A stretch of DNA of 64,000 nucleotides from Congregibacter litoralis KT71 (GCF_000153125.2 NZ_CM002299.1:1859075-1923074); one strand, 5' to 3'. Numbered from the stretch's first letter, positions 18,954 to 28,678 are shown. The notes: generated by a model not told the origin, from the sequence alone. Program-made: numbers and translations.

Positions 18954-21047
18954 TCACTGGGGTCGGTAGGCAAACTCCAGGAACACGCCGCGGGGCTGAC
19001 CCACAAAGTAGCGATAGGAGCCAAAGCCGAAATCGGCCCGTTCCGCGTAGTCCTCGTCGAGAAGGTTAGTCACCCGCAGGGTGGTGCTGAAGTCCTTGTT
19101 CAGGTCCAGGGCTACGCGCAGGTTGAGGAGTTCGTGGCCCTCGTATTCGTGCTGATTGTCCGGCTCCAGGTAATAGCTGCCCATGTGCACCCACTCCAGC
19201 TCTGCGCGAACGTCGCGGTTGTTTATCGTCAGATCGCGACCGAAACGGGCGCTGCCAAAATGCCGGGGAGCTGTATCAATGTCGTTGCCCTCAATATCCA
19301 GACGGGAGCCCAGGAGATTGGCGGCACTGTCGTAGCGGTGCCGCGCAACATTGCCATCGACGCCGGCATACCAGCCTGACTCTCCTGTCCAGTAGAGACT
19401 GAACTCCAGACCCTCGTGGCGCGTCTTGGCGCCGCTCACGTTCTGGCGGTCGGCGTTCTGAAAGATGACGTCCTCTTTGCGCATGGCGTAGAGCGATGCG
19501 TCGTAGCTCAGAGCGCCGAAGTTACCGCGCATACCCAGGTCGACACTGGTGATGGTTTCGCTGTCGAGGTCCGCCACCTCCTGCCCGGATTGCAGGCGAT
19601 AGAGTTCCGCTGCCTGTGGTGGGCGAAAGCCCTGGGCTCCCCGAAGATAGACACGGTGAGAATCGCTGAGGGCATAGGTCAGCCCGAGGTTGACGCTGCC
19701 GTTGTTGAAATCGTCTTCACGGTCCGCCGGGCGGAAGAATCGGCAGGCGCTGGCTTCGGGTGCACAGGCAGAGCCGTCTTCGGTCTGGTTGTTGTAGTCA
19801 TAGCTGTTTTGCTCCAGACGCAGTCCCGCAGCGAGTCCCCACCGCGATGTCAGCTGCCAGTCTCCCTGGGCGTAGAGCGCTGCCGATAAGGCATCGACCT
19901 CATAGTCGTAGTGAATGCCCGCAGGCTGGTTGGGACTAAAATCATCGTCCTGCACTTCGCGTAGCCAGCCGCGGGTGGCATCGATGTCTACACCCGTGCT
20001 CCAGCGGAAGCGCTCATTACCGTCGCTGAGGGCGACGCGTAAACCCAGGCTTTCCTGGCCATTTTTTTCCGTGGCTTGCCAGGGCAGGAAGTGCTGCAGG
20101 AACTCCATGGTCGTCCGCCGAAAATACGGCGTAATGTCCAGCTGCCCGAGACGGGTATCGCGCTCCCAGCGACTGTAGGCCCGCAATGCAAAGCTGTCCC
20201 GATAGGCCTCGGGGTTAGGATTCACTTTCTTTAAATCGGGATCCTTGTAGGCCTCAAATCCCGCGACGAATCCCGAGGTTTCCTGATTGAGATTCGTGGT
20301 CTCGAGGGCGTTGGTGACCTTCCACTGCTCTCCGCTGAAGTCGTGACGCAGGGTAAGCTTTTGCTGGTCAAAGCCCGCATTGTCTTTGTAGCCGCCGTCG
20401 GAGACGCCATTGAAATAGGCGCCTACCGCGTGGTCGCCGTGCCTTGCCCGGAACTCTCCACGTACCCGATAGTAGTCATCGGGACCTGCCTCGATGGCAT
20501 AGGCGTTTTCCGGCCCGCGGCGCGGGTCTGCGGTGAGCGTATTGATCACGCCATGGACGGCGTTCGCACCGTACACCGCGGTGCCGGGTCCGCGGATGAC
20601 CTCGATGGCGCCCGCCTGCTCGCTGTTGACATCAAAGAGCTGATTCACATTGCAAAAACCCGGGGCGCGGAGGCTGATGCCGTCCCAGGCCGTGTAAAAA
20701 GCACCGCAGCCGCCGCTGCCCGTGAGCACCGGGGAACGGAGGGCAATAAGGCTCTCCTGGCCATTTCCACGGGATATCCAGGCGCCGGGCGCTCGCTGCA
20801 TGATCTGGTTAATGTGCACGGCGCCCGTGAGTTCCAGGGCTTCCTCGTCAATACGCGCCCAGGGCAGGGCGAGGTTCAAACCGGTTTCCGGTTCTCGACT
20901 GGCACTGACAATGACCTGCTCAAGACGTGACGCTGCCTGTTCACTGCTTTGAGCCAGGGCCGGGTAAGCGGGCCCGACGAGAGCGGCGGCGCAAAGGCCG
21001 GGCAGGGTAAACAGCGTGCGGGCGGCGATTAATGGAATGCGGATCAT
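18954..21047 (-). CDS. TonB-dependent outer-membrane receptor
   Basis: Active-transport receptor of the outer membrane, 697 aa from ATG 21047, which has AAGGA upstream and a signal peptide ending near YPALAQ; the 70-residue in-frame extension upstream was rejected. A TonB-box-like EQVIVSASR follows the signal. The plug domain (about residues 45-165) holds IEVIRGPGTAVYGANAVHGV, and a 22-strand-type beta-barrel fills the rest, ending with aromatic VFLEFAYRPQ. Two cysteines in the plug (GGCGAFY and PGFCNVN) may form a disulfide. Substrate unknown; it is divergent from a uridine kinase and nucleoside transporter, which hints at, but does not show, a nucleoside-related ligand. Confidence 0.9.
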   Translation of the reverse strand: MIRIPLIAARTLFTLPGLCAAALVGPAYPALAQSSEQAASRLEQVIVSASREPETGLNLALPWARIDEEALELTGAVHINQIMQRAPGAWISRGNGQESLIALRSPVLTGSGGCGAFYTAWDGISLRAPGFCNVNQLFDVNSEQAGAIEVIRGPGTAVYGANAVHGVINTLTADPRRGPENAYAIEAGPDDYYRVRGEFRARHGDHAVGAYFNGVSDGGYKDNAGFDQQKLTLRHDFSGEQWKVTNALETTNLNQETSGFVAGFEAYKDPDLKKVNPNPEAYRDSFALRAYSRWERDTRLGQLDITPYFRRTTMEFLQHFLPWQATEKNGQESLGLRVALSDGNERFRWSTGVDIDATRGWLREVQDDDFSPNQPAGIHYDYEVDALSAALYAQGDWQLTSRWGLAAGLRLEQNSYDYNNQTEDGSACAPEASACRFFRPADREDDFNNGSVNLGLTYALSDSHRVYLRGAQGFRPPQAAELYRLQSGQEVADLDSETITSVDLGMRGNFGALSYDASLYAMRKEDVIFQNADRQNVSGAKTRHEGLEFSLYWTGESGWYAGVDGNVARHRYDSAANLLGSRLDIEGNDIDTAPRHFGSARFGRDLTINNRDVRAELEWVHMGSYYLEPDNQHEYEGHELLNLRVALDLNKDFSTTLRVTNLLDEDYAERADFGFGSYRYFVGQPRGVFLEFAYRPQ

Positions 21048-21234
21048 GGTGATGTCCTTTGAGGTCGGGCGGCAGTGTAACGGAGGCCAGCGCTCACCCC
21101 AAGCCGCCGGGGCATCGCGACGAGGGGACCGGGACCTATAGAAATAGTCCGTCAAAGCTCTCCCTGAGGCTTGGGGTGTTCCCCTCCAGGGGATAAACTG
21201 CGGTCCCCTAATCTTTCTGAAAGGTCCGCGCCCC

Positions 21235-21891
21235 GTGCAGCCCTTTGTTATTGCCATCGCCGGTCCTTCGGGTTCGGGTAAAAGCCTGTTTGCCGAGACC
21301 CTGTGCGAGGAGCTGCGGCGCGATGCGCCTCTCCTGGATGTGGTGCTTATTAAGGAAGATGCCTACTACCGGGACCAGTCCCATATGTCCCTCGAAGCGC
21401 GGGAAACTGTTAACTACGATCATCCCGATGCCATTGAGCAGGATTTGCTCGCCAGCCATCTCGAAGCCTTGAGCGCAGGGCAGGCGGTGGAGGTTCCAAT
21501 CTATGACTACACCGTGCACAGCCGAACCGCGGAAACAATCAGCGTCTCGCCGGCCCCGGTGATTATTGTCGAGGGTATTCTCCTGCTGACGCATCGCGCA
21601 CTCCGCGAGGCCTGCCACATCAAGTTCTACATGGATACGCCCCTGGATATCTGCCTCCTTCGGCGTATGGCCCGGGATATCAAGGAGCGGGGACGTAGCC
21701 TGGATTCCGTGACGGCACAATACCGTGAATCCGTGCGGCCCATGTATCACGAGTTTATTCGCCCCAGCGTGCGACATGCAGATATGGTGATTACCCGGGG
21801 AGGGCGCAACCGCGTTGCCCTGGATATTGTGCGCAATATGCTGCTGTCCGTATCGCAGCAGACGGCATCGCCGGAGGATGCTGTTTCATGA
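21235..21891 (+). CDS. udk: Uridine kinase
   Basis: Phosphorylates uridine and cytidine with ATP or GTP in pyrimidine salvage; 218 aa. P-loop GPSGSGKS at residues 10-17, then [21 protein letters not shown] and [10 protein letters not shown], the uridine-binding stretches typical of Udk. [13 protein letters not shown] holds the Walker B-like strand. Start is GTG 21235. The stop overlaps the start of the CNT transporter (ATGA), so uptake and first phosphorylation of nucleosides are made together. Confidence 0.92.
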   Translation: MQPFVIAIAGPSGSGKSLFAETLCEELRRDAPLLDVVLIKEDAYYRDQSHMSLEARETVNYDHPDAIEQDLLASHLEALSAGQAVEVPIYDYTVHSRTAETISVSPAPVIIVEGILLLTHRALREACHIKFYMDTPLDICLLRRMARDIKERGRSLDSVTAQYRESVRPMYHEFIRPSVRHADMVITRGGRNRVALDIVRNMLLSVSQQTASPEDAVS

Positions 21892-23120
21892 GTGGGCCTT
21901 TCACGGCGTTTCTCGCGGTGATGGCTATCATCGTGTTTGTCGTCATCGCCTGGGCGCTGTCCCTGGATCGCCGCGCCGTATCCTTGAGAACTGTGGGTGG
22001 GGCGTTTCTTCTGCAGGTCGCTATCGGCGGACTGGCGCTCTACGTGCCCGCGGGGCGGGCGGTTCTGGAGTCGCTTTCTAACGGGGTGTCTCGCGTCATC
22101 AGCTATGGCCAGGCGGGTATCGACTTTGTGTTCGGCGACATCGGTCGCTATGAGGTGGGCTTTGTATTTGCTTTCCACGTTCTGCCGATCATCATTTTCT
22201 TTTCGTCCCTGGTTGCGGTGCTTTATCACATCGGGCTCATGGGGTGGATCATCCGCATCCTGGGGGGTGCCCTGCAGCGACTGCTGGGCACCAGTCCCGC
22301 GGAGTCCATGTCGGCCACGGCCAATGTGTTCGTGAGTCAGACTGAGGCCCCCCTCGTCATCAAACCTTACATCGCATCCATGACGCGCTCAGAGCTCTTT
22401 GCGGTGATGGTGGGGGGGATGGCAACCGTTGCCGGCTCGGTGCTCGCGGGGTATGTCGCCCTGGGCGTGGAAATGCGCTACCTCCTGGCGGCCAGCTTTA
22501 TGGCGGCGCCGGGAGGGCTCCTGATGGCCAAGCTCCTGGTGCCGGAGCAACAGGCTGTGTCCCGGGCTGAAGATGACCTGGATCTGAGTATCGAAAGAAG
22601 CGTCAACGTGTTTGACGCCGCGGCCACGGGCGCCGCAAACGGTCTCTCCCTCGCGGTGAACATCGGCGCAATGCTCTTGGCATTTGTGGGACTCATCGCG
22701 CTGCTAAATGGTCTTCTCGGGGGCCTGGGGGGGCTGTTGGGCTGGGAAGCGCTGTCCCTGGAGTTGCTCCTGGGCAACCTCTTCAGGCCGATTGCCTATC
22801 TTCTCGGCGTGCCCTGGAATGAGGCCGCCGTAGCGGGCAATCTCATCGGCCAGAAACTGGTGCTCAATGAATTTGTGGCCTTTGGCTCCTACTACGAAGA
22901 CAAAGCGATGCTGAGCGATCATGCGCAGGCGGTGGTCTCCTTTGCCCTCTGTGGTTTTGCGAATCTCTCCTCCATCGCGATTCTTATTGGTGGCCTGGGA
23001 ACCCTTGCGCCGGAGCGGCGGCCCCTGATTGCCCAGCTCGGACTGCGCGCAGTGCTGGGTGGTTTTTTGGCAAACCTCCTGAGCGCAGCGATTGCCAGCT
23101 TTTTTCTGGCTTTAGCCTGA
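21888..23120 (+). CDS. Concentrative nucleoside transporter (NupC/CNT family)
   Basis: Inner-membrane sodium- or proton-coupled nucleoside symporter, 410 aa. Family features: [13 protein letters not shown] (motif preceding the first re-entrant loop), [13 protein letters not shown] (QTEAP binding motif), and [13 protein letters not shown] (NEFVAF motif) with [12 protein letters not shown]. Around ten hydrophobic spans. Coupled to udk, giving an uptake-plus-kinase cassette for pyrimidine nucleosides. Confidence 0.93.
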   Translation: MSGPFTAFLAVMAIIVFVVIAWALSLDRRAVSLRTVGGAFLLQVAIGGLALYVPAGRAVLESLSNGVSRVISYGQAGIDFVFGDIGRYEVGFVFAFHVLPIIIFFSSLVAVLYHIGLMGWIIRILGGALQRLLGTSPAESMSATANVFVSQTEAPLVIKPYIASMTRSELFAVMVGGMATVAGSVLAGYVALGVEMRYLLAASFMAAPGGLLMAKLLVPEQQAVSRAEDDLDLSIERSVNVFDAAATGAANGLSLAVNIGAMLLAFVGLIALLNGLLGGLGGLLGWEALSLELLLGNLFRPIAYLLGVPWNEAAVAGNLIGQKLVLNEFVAFGSYYEDKAMLSDHAQAVVSFALCGFANLSSIAILIGGLGTLAPERRPLIAQLGLRAVLGGFLANLLSAAIASFFLALA

Positions 23121-23199
23121 GGCCGCCTGCAGTCATGCGCGTGTTTCTTACTCTCAATAGTTTCCGTGTTTATTTATCTTCGCACCGTCAGGATTGTCC

Positions 23200-24297
23200 A
23201 TGAGCGCGTCTTCGGTTTTAACGGTCAGCGATGATCTGCCTCTGGTTACCGCGCGGCCCGTACACAGTGGCAAAGTGCGTTCGGTTTACTTCCTGCGTCC
23301 GGAGGATTCCCGACGCCTGATTGAGGAGCGGGGCTATGCGGTTGCGCCCCATAGCGATCTCGCGATCATGGTGATCTCTGACCGCCTGTCCGCCTTTGAC
23401 TGCCTGTGGCGAAGTCACAATTACCATGGCGTACCCGCTAAGGGCGCTGCCTTGAATGCCATTGCAGCGCATTGGTTCTCGACCTTTGATGCCCAGGGCC
23501 TGACGCCGCATCATCTTCTGGAGATGCCACACCCCATGGTGTGGATTGTCCGGCAAGCGAGACCGGTCATGATCGAGGCGATTGCGCGGCGCTACATCAC
23601 CGGCTCCCTCTGGCGGGCTTACGCCCGGGGCGAGCGCCTCGTCGGAGGGGTCAGGCTCTCCGACGGCCTGGAGCAGTTCCAGCGCCTGCCTGAGCTGCTG
23701 TTTACGCCGTCGACCAAGGGAGTCATTCGCAATGTGCCCGGAGTGCCGGAAACCGATGATGCGCCCCTCGCCCCGGCGGTGCTGCGCGAGCACCACAAGG
23801 CTTTTGCCTTGCATGACGAGGGCCAGCTGGATGCCTGCGTGAGTGCCCTGCATTCGGGTTTTGAGGTTATCGAGGACAGTTTGGCGGCCAGGGGTGACTT
23901 ACTCGTTGATACCAAGTTTGAATTTGGCATCGCGCCGTCGCGGTCCGGCGGTGAGGAGCTCATCTACATGGACGAGGTGGGTACGCCGGATTCCTCGCGC
24001 ATCTGGCGACGTGACGATTGGGAAGCCGGTCACCCCCGTGAGCACAGCAAAGAGCAGTTCCGCGACGCTCTCTTGTCCTGGGTAGATGACCGGGAGCTGC
24101 TTCTGGATTCCCGGCGGATGGAGGAGCGCGCTATCTACGCCCGAAACCACGCTGTTCCCGATGAGTTCTTTCTTGATTTGTCGAACACTTATGTTGCCCA
24201 GGCGGAAAACATTCTGGGTGCGTCCCTGCCGGTGATCGATCGGCCCCGGGACGCGATGCTGGATCTACTGAACGAGCAGTTTGGCCTGGTGCGCTAA
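23200..24297 (+). CDS. purC: Phosphoribosylaminoimidazole-succinocarboxamide synthase (PurC), long form
   Basis: SAICAR synthetase of purine synthesis, 365 aa. This is the long PurC form (about 365 aa, as in Vibrio) and not the 237-aa E. coli form. ATG 23200 has AGGA six bases upstream; TTG 23194 is a less likely alternative. SAICAR motifs seen: HSGKVRSVYFL, VISDRLSAFDC, EAIARRYITGSLWRAYARG and LVDTKFEFG (magnesium and aspartate binding). It follows the nucleoside salvage pair but has its own gap of 79 bases. Confidence 0.95.
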   Translation: MSASSVLTVSDDLPLVTARPVHSGKVRSVYFLRPEDSRRLIEERGYAVAPHSDLAIMVISDRLSAFDCLWRSHNYHGVPAKGAALNAIAAHWFSTFDAQGLTPHHLLEMPHPMVWIVRQARPVMIEAIARRYITGSLWRAYARGERLVGGVRLSDGLEQFQRLPELLFTPSTKGVIRNVPGVPETDDAPLAPAVLREHHKAFALHDEGQLDACVSALHSGFEVIEDSLAARGDLLVDTKFEFGIAPSRSGGEELIYMDEVGTPDSSRIWRRDDWEAGHPREHSKEQFRDALLSWVDDRELLLDSRRMEERAIYARNHAVPDEFFLDLSNTYVAQAENILGASLPVIDRPRDAMLDLLNEQFGLVR

Positions 24298-24300
24298 ACC

Positions 24301-25053
24301 GTGTTGCCCGTGGACCCTCTGTTCCTGCTGGTAAGCGTGCCCGCAGCGCTGCTTTACGGTGTGGCCAAGGGCGGATTTGGCGGCGCCGTCGCGATCCTCG
24401 CTGTCCCCCTCATGGCGCTGGTGATGCCCCCGGCGCAAGCGGCGGCTATTCTGCTGCCCGTGCTTGTCGTTATGGATATGGTGGTTGTGTACAGCTACCG
24501 GGGACAGTTCGATGCGCTGGCCCTGCGCCTGCTGATTCCCGGTGCCTTGCTGGGCCTGCTTGCGGGATATCTTCTGGCAGATGCGGTCAACGACGCCATG
24601 ATGCGCTTGCTCGTGGGCCTCGTGGCCCTGGTCTTTGGCCTGCAGAATCTCCTGGGATGGCTGTCGTCTCTGGGCAAATCGCACAACCCTGTGGCGGCTA
24701 CGCTCATCGGGGCCTTGTCGGGGTTTACCAGCTTCAGCATTCATGCAGGGGGGCCGCCCTTCGCGATGTATCTGCTCCCCAAGCGTCTGCCGCCGTTGAT
24801 TTACGCCGGAACCGGTGGCCTCTTTTTTGCCGTGGTGAATCTCGTCAAGCTCCCGGCCTATTACGCTCTGGGGCAGTTTGGTACGGAGAATCTCTGGTAC
24901 TCCCTGGCGCTGGTGCCCGTCGCTCCGATCGGCGTCTTCCTGGGTCGCAGGCTTGTGCAAATGTCGAACCCCCAGCTGTATTACCGGATTGTCTCGGCGT
25001 TTCTGGTAGTCGTGGGCATCAAGCTGATCTTTGATGGCTATCAGGGGTTTTAG
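24301..25053 (+). CDS. TauE/SafE family membrane exporter
   Basis: Integral membrane protein of the sulfite/sulfoacetate exporter (TauE/SafE, former DUF81) family, 250 aa with about eight hydrophobic spans. The family pattern FSIHAGGPPFAMYLLPKRLPP (given here in part: HAGGPPFAMYLLP) marks the start of the second half, which repeats the fold of the first. Starts at GTG 24301, three bases after the purC stop, so probably cotranscribed with it. The exported anion is unknown. Confidence 0.87.
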   Translation: MLPVDPLFLLVSVPAALLYGVAKGGFGGAVAILAVPLMALVMPPAQAAAILLPVLVVMDMVVVYSYRGQFDALALRLLIPGALLGLLAGYLLADAVNDAMMRLLVGLVALVFGLQNLLGWLSSLGKSHNPVAATLIGALSGFTSFSIHAGGPPFAMYLLPKRLPPLIYAGTGGLFFAVVNLVKLPAYYALGQFGTENLWYSLALVPVAPIGVFLGRRLVQMSNPQLYYRIVSAFLVVVGIKLIFDGYQGF

Positions 25054-25055
25054 TG

Positions 25056-25076
25056 CGGAGCAGGGGAGCTGCTCCG
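25056..25076 (+). terminator. Hairpin after the TauE-like gene
   Basis: Perfect 8-bp stem CGGAGCAG / CTGCTCCG with a five-base loop, starting two bases after the stop codon. There is no clear T-run, so this may be a Rho-independent terminator of weak type or an mRNA 3'-end stabiliser. Confidence 0.4.
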
Positions 25077-25154
25077 AGCCTCTGGCTGTTGTGGCCGTAA
25101 AGGGCGAGATATACTTTCCCCCTCAATCCATGGATCAAAAGAGCGCAGTCATCT

Positions 25155-25586
25155 ATGCCGGATAGCACCCAGGACAATACGCAGGACAATCTTCGCTACA
25201 TCAAGCTCACGGATACTGTAGCGGCGTCGCCGCAGATCACCGCTGACGACATGTCTGCCGTTGCAGCCGCCGGCTACAAAATCGTCATCAACAATCGTCC
25301 CGATGGCGAGGCCATGGGGCAGCCCACCTCGGAGGAATTGCGTCAGGCGGCGGAGGCGGCAGGCCTGGAGTATCACTATTATCCCTTGAATGCCTTTAAC
25401 TATCCCGGTGATGACCTGTCTGCCATGGCAGCGCTTTTCGATGATCCGAGGGGTGTCTTTGCTTTTTGCCGAAGCGGGACCCGGTCAAGCAATCTGTGGA
25501 TAAGCAGTCGAAGCGGCGACGCGCAGGGTCAGGCGCGCCAGCATGCCCAGCAGCTGGGCTTTGATGTATCCATGTCTATGGCGTAG
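25155..25586 (+). CDS. TIGR01244/DUF442 phosphatase-like sulfurtransferase-family protein
   Basis: Small protein of 143 aa with the dual-specificity-phosphatase-like fold seen in DUF442 (beta-lactamase hydrolase-like N-terminal domains). The signature loop is FCRSGTRSS with Cys105 and Arg110, preceded by VINNRPDGEAMGQP, the typical general-acid loop. Members sit near sulfide or persulfide oxidation genes in other bacteria; the TauE/SafE exporter just upstream is compatible with a sulfur-related job, but this is inference. A TATACT box at 25110-25115 may be its -10 element. Confidence 0.8.
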   Translation: MPDSTQDNTQDNLRYIKLTDTVAASPQITADDMSAVAAAGYKIVINNRPDGEAMGQPTSEELRQAAEAAGLEYHYYPLNAFNYPGDDLSAMAALFDDPRGVFAFCRSGTRSSNLWISSRSGDAQGQARQHAQQLGFDVSMSMA

Positions 25587-25678
25587 CCCATAGGCATGTT
25601 TGTGACGACGTATCCATGCCAGAGCGCGTCTCGGCGTTTTTCGGCCGCGCTTGCAAAATTATCGTAAGGGAAAGATTT

Positions 25679-27010
25679 ATGAAGCAGCCTTTCAAACGAC
25701 ACTTGATCTCCATGGGCCTGGCAACGGGTTTAGTGCTCTCGCAGCTTTCTCACGCTGACACCTTAAGTGAGGCGATCGCGGAAGACTACGAAAGCCACCT
25801 GGAAGAGCTGTTTGTTTACTTCCATCAAAATCCTGAGCTGTCCTTTCAGGAGACGAAAACCGCCGCACGCCTCGCTGCGGAGCTCCGGGAAACGGGCTTT
25901 GAGGTCACCGAGGGTGTTGGGGGTACGGGTCTGGTGGCTATTTTAGAGAATGGTCCGGGGCCTCTTGTCATGATGCGGGCAGACATGGATGGCCTGCCCG
26001 TGGAAGAGAAGAGTGGCCTCGAGTACGCGTCCAGGGCGAAGCAGACTGATCCCGACGGCAATGAAGTCTTTGTCATGCATGCCTGTGGCCACGATGTGCA
26101 TATTACGAGTCTCGTGGGCACCGCCCGACAGATGATGGCTCGTCGTGATGACTGGTCCGGCACCCTGATGCTTATCGGACAGCCCGCCGAGGAGCGCATC
26201 TCCGGTGCGGAAGCTATGATGGAAGACAATCTCTGGGAGCGTTTTGGTCAGCCCGACATGGCGATGGCCTTTCACGTGACGTCCTCTATACCGACGGGCA
26301 AGTTGTCTGCAGCGATGGGGGCGGCGTACTCCGGGGGTGATACCGTCGAAATCGTTGTTCACGGAGTTGGCGCTCACGGCGCCTCTCCGCATACGGGGGT
26401 TGATCCCGTGGTGCTTGGCTCGCAAATCGTGCTGGCGCTGCAGACGGTGGTCAGCCGCACGCTGCCGCCGCGGGATGCCGGCGTGATAACCGTCGGGGCT
26501 TTTCATGCGGGCACCAAGAACAACATTATCTCTGACCGCGCGGTCCTCAAGTTGACCGTTCGAAATGACGACCCCGAAACCCGCGAGCTTCTTCTCGACG
26601 GTATTCGCCGCGTAGCGGTCAACATGGGACGCGTTGCGGGTTTGCCTGACGATAAGTTGCCCGAGGTGATTGTCTCTGATGAGTCTGTGCCGGTGACCGC
26701 GAATGACCTCGCCATGACTGAGCGCCTTCGCGGCGTCTGGCAATCGCGCTTTGGCAGCGACGTGCTCTGGGACGAAAAGAGAAAGGGTATGGGGTCGGAA
26801 GATTTCCCATTTTTCACGACGGATCCTTATATTCCCAGCACCTATTTCGCCGTAGGGGGTACGCCCCCGGAAGCTTTCAGCGCCGCAGCCGCCGGGGGGG
26901 AGCCCGTGCCGTCGCATCACTCGCCATTGTTCAAGATAGCGCCGGAACCCGCGGTCACCCTGGGTGTGGAGGCAACCGTGGTGGGCCTTATGGAGCTTAT
27001 GGGCAAATGA
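25679..27010 (+). CDS. Exported M20D amidohydrolase / carboxypeptidase
   Basis: Zinc hydrolase of the IAA-amino-acid hydrolase / carboxypeptidase subfamily (M20D), 443 aa from ATG 25679. That start follows AAGGGA and opens a signal peptide (MKQPFKRHLISMGLATG, cleavage near SHA-DT), predicting periplasmic location; a 21-codon upstream extension was rejected. Metal motifs: MRADMDGLPVEE, MHACGHDVHITSLVGTA, the glutamate pair in GQPAEERISGAEAM, and GSEDFPFF near the C-terminus. Substrates are N-acyl or peptide amides; exact one unknown. Its stop overlaps the Nudix start by four bases. Confidence 0.9.
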   Translation: MKQPFKRHLISMGLATGLVLSQLSHADTLSEAIAEDYESHLEELFVYFHQNPELSFQETKTAARLAAELRETGFEVTEGVGGTGLVAILENGPGPLVMMRADMDGLPVEEKSGLEYASRAKQTDPDGNEVFVMHACGHDVHITSLVGTARQMMARRDDWSGTLMLIGQPAEERISGAEAMMEDNLWERFGQPDMAMAFHVTSSIPTGKLSAAMGAAYSGGDTVEIVVHGVGAHGASPHTGVDPVVLGSQIVLALQTVVSRTLPPRDAGVITVGAFHAGTKNNIISDRAVLKLTVRNDDPETRELLLDGIRRVAVNMGRVAGLPDDKLPEVIVSDESVPVTANDLAMTERLRGVWQSRFGSDVLWDEKRKGMGSEDFPFFTTDPYIPSTYFAVGGTPPEAFSAAAAGGEPVPSHHSPLFKIAPEPAVTLGVEATVVGLMELMGK

Positions 27011-27750
27011 CGGTCCCCATTCGACCCGCGAGTACGGTTGTGCTGCTCCGCGACGGCGATGAGGGGCTAGAGGTGTTGATGGTCCGCAGAAATCGCGCCC
27101 TGGCCTTTGCCGGCGGTTTCTGGGTGTTCCCGGGTGGCGCTGTGGATGCCGCCGATCTTGCCCAGGGGGGTGACGATCCCGATGAGGCAGCGCGTTACGC
27201 TGCGGCGCGAGAAGCCGAAGAAGAGGCGGGCGTGTCTCCGGACCCCGACGCCATGGTCCTGATTAGTCATTGGACGACACCCGTGGGTGAGCGCAAACGG
27301 TTTTCCACCTGGATCTTTGCCGGCGAGGTGCCATCGGATTCGGAAGTGGTCATCGACAATAGCGAGATTCACGACTACCAGTGGATTGGTGTGAGGCAGG
27401 CTTTGGAGACGCACAAAGCGGGAGACTTGCCGATGATGCCGCCAACTTTTATCACGCTTTGTGCCATGGCGCGCTACGAGACCGCAGCCGAAGCTCTTGC
27501 AGGGGAGAAGGAGACGCCCTGTCCGAGGGTGCTGCCGTTGCTCGTGCCTATCAAGAGCGATGGCGAGGGTGATGGCAAAGGCGAGGGTAAGGTCGAGGGT
27601 GGATTTGCAACGCTCTACCCGGGCGATGTCGCCTACGACAATGGTGATCTGAGCCTGGACGGTCCCCGCCACCGTGCCTTCATGTCCAACGCCAGCTGGC
27701 AATACCAATACGTTGACGTCACCGAGCCACCTTTGTATCCCCAGGACTAA
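27007..27750 (+). CDS. Nudix hydrolase (NUDT7/19-like)
   Basis: Hydrolase of nucleoside diphosphates linked to another moiety, 247 aa. The Nudix box G-x5-E-x7-REUxEExGU fits residues 54-76 (starts GGDDPDEAARYAA, ends REAEEEAGV). The preceding FAGGFWVFPGGAVDAAD and the large size resemble the acyl-CoA diphosphatase type (NUDT19), so CoA esters are possible substrates. A short low-complexity GDGEGDGKGEGKVEGG linker lies around residue 185. Coupled to the M20 hydrolase (ATGA overlap) and 4 bases from the cytochrome b561 gene. Confidence 0.85.
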   Translation: MTVPIRPASTVVLLRDGDEGLEVLMVRRNRALAFAGGFWVFPGGAVDAADLAQGGDDPDEAARYAAAREAEEEAGVSPDPDAMVLISHWTTPVGERKRFSTWIFAGEVPSDSEVVIDNSEIHDYQWIGVRQALETHKAGDLPMMPPTFITLCAMARYETAAEALAGEKETPCPRVLPLLVPIKSDGEGDGKGEGKVEGGFATLYPGDVAYDNGDLSLDGPRHRAFMSNASWQYQYVDVTEPPLYPQD

Positions 27751-27754
27751 CGCC

Positions 27755-28456
27755 GTGCCCTCCATTCGAACCCAAGACCCAGCGAGTGCTGAACCGCCAG
27801 ATCATGTGCTCTGGGACCTACCCGTACGTCTGATTCACTGGCTCATAGCCTTACTCCTGCCTGCAAGCTGGTGGACGGCGGAGGAGGGGTATCAGGAGGT
27901 GCATCAGTGGCTGGGACTGACGCTGCTCGTCGCTGTTGTGACTCGTCTGTGTTGGGGTCTCGTGGGTTCTCCCCAGTCCCGCTTCCGTGACTTTGTGCGG
28001 GGGCCCTCGACAGTGCTGGCGTATTTTCGGGGCGAACCCAGTCCGACGCCGGGACACAATCCCGCGGGGGGATGGTCTGCCATGGTCCTGTGGCTGTTAC
28101 TTCTGGCGCAGGCGCTGACGGGTACGGTTAATTCTGATGACGTTCTGTATACGGGACCGTTCTACTACGTATTCGATAGCGGCGTGAGCGATTTTCTAGC
28201 CTCCTATCATGAGACGATTTTTAATGTGCTGCTGGGCTTTATCGCCCTGCATGTGCTGTCCGTGATTTATCATGAGCGTTTGCGGAAGGAACGGCTCCTC
28301 AAGCCTATGGTCCTCGGTAAAACCGAGGGCCGCACGGGCACCGGGCCTGCGCAGCCGGCGTACAAGGCACTGGTCATCGCGATATTGCTTGGTGGAATGC
28401 TTTTTGCGCTGCTTGAGTTAGCGCCTGCGCCGCCCGTCTCAGAGTACTACTGGTAG
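27755..28456 (+). CDS. Cytochrome b561-family membrane protein
   Basis: Di-heme b-type cytochrome of the Ni/Fe-hydrogenase-type cytochrome b / b561 family, 233 aa from GTG 27755 (AGGA upstream); an upstream in-frame start lies inside the Nudix gene. Candidate heme ligands: His in VRLIHWL, His in EVHQWLG, His in FLASYHE, and His in IALHVLSVIYHE. The GHNPAGGWSAMVLW stretch is the usual loop before the third span. Five hydrophobic spans, the last near the C-terminus (AILLGGMLFALLEL). It probably passes electrons between quinone and a periplasmic partner such as a c-type cytochrome. No partner gene is adjacent. Confidence 0.87.
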   Translation: MPSIRTQDPASAEPPDHVLWDLPVRLIHWLIALLLPASWWTAEEGYQEVHQWLGLTLLVAVVTRLCWGLVGSPQSRFRDFVRGPSTVLAYFRGEPSPTPGHNPAGGWSAMVLWLLLLAQALTGTVNSDDVLYTGPFYYVFDSGVSDFLASYHETIFNVLLGFIALHVLSVIYHERLRKERLLKPMVLGKTEGRTGTGPAQPAYKALVIAILLGGMLFALLELAPAPPVSEYYW

Positions 28457-28660
28457 CGCATCTCTTTGCTTTTCCTGTTCTTTTTGTGCTTAACAAAGGC
28501 CGTAAACACGCTTGCCAAAACGCAGTGGCTCATTGGTGTTCGGGCTTTCCTCTATTGATGCGGGTTAAGCCATAACTGGGGTTCGGAACGCCGAATGTGA
28601 TCGCTCGATGCTTTTGCAAGGGCATGCTAGCGCCGATATACGATGATGTCGCCTAACACC

Positions 28661-28678
28661 TCAGACTGTGTGAAAACT
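28661..28678 (+). repeat. Left terminal inverted repeat of the IS
   Basis: Reads TCAGACTGTGTGAAAACT and matches the reverse complement of 30333-30350 at 17 of 18 positions. Confidence 0.8.

Noticed and set aside
18954..21257. Longer TonB receptor start at 21257
   Set aside because: The added 70 residues are not signal-like and run over the promoter and start of the divergent udk gene; ATG 21047 has AAGGA and a signal peptide.
28651..28666. GCCTAAC left of the IS, resembling half of an integron attC site
   Set aside because: No matching GTTRRRY partner, no integrase and no cassette array were seen; seven bases are easily met by chance.
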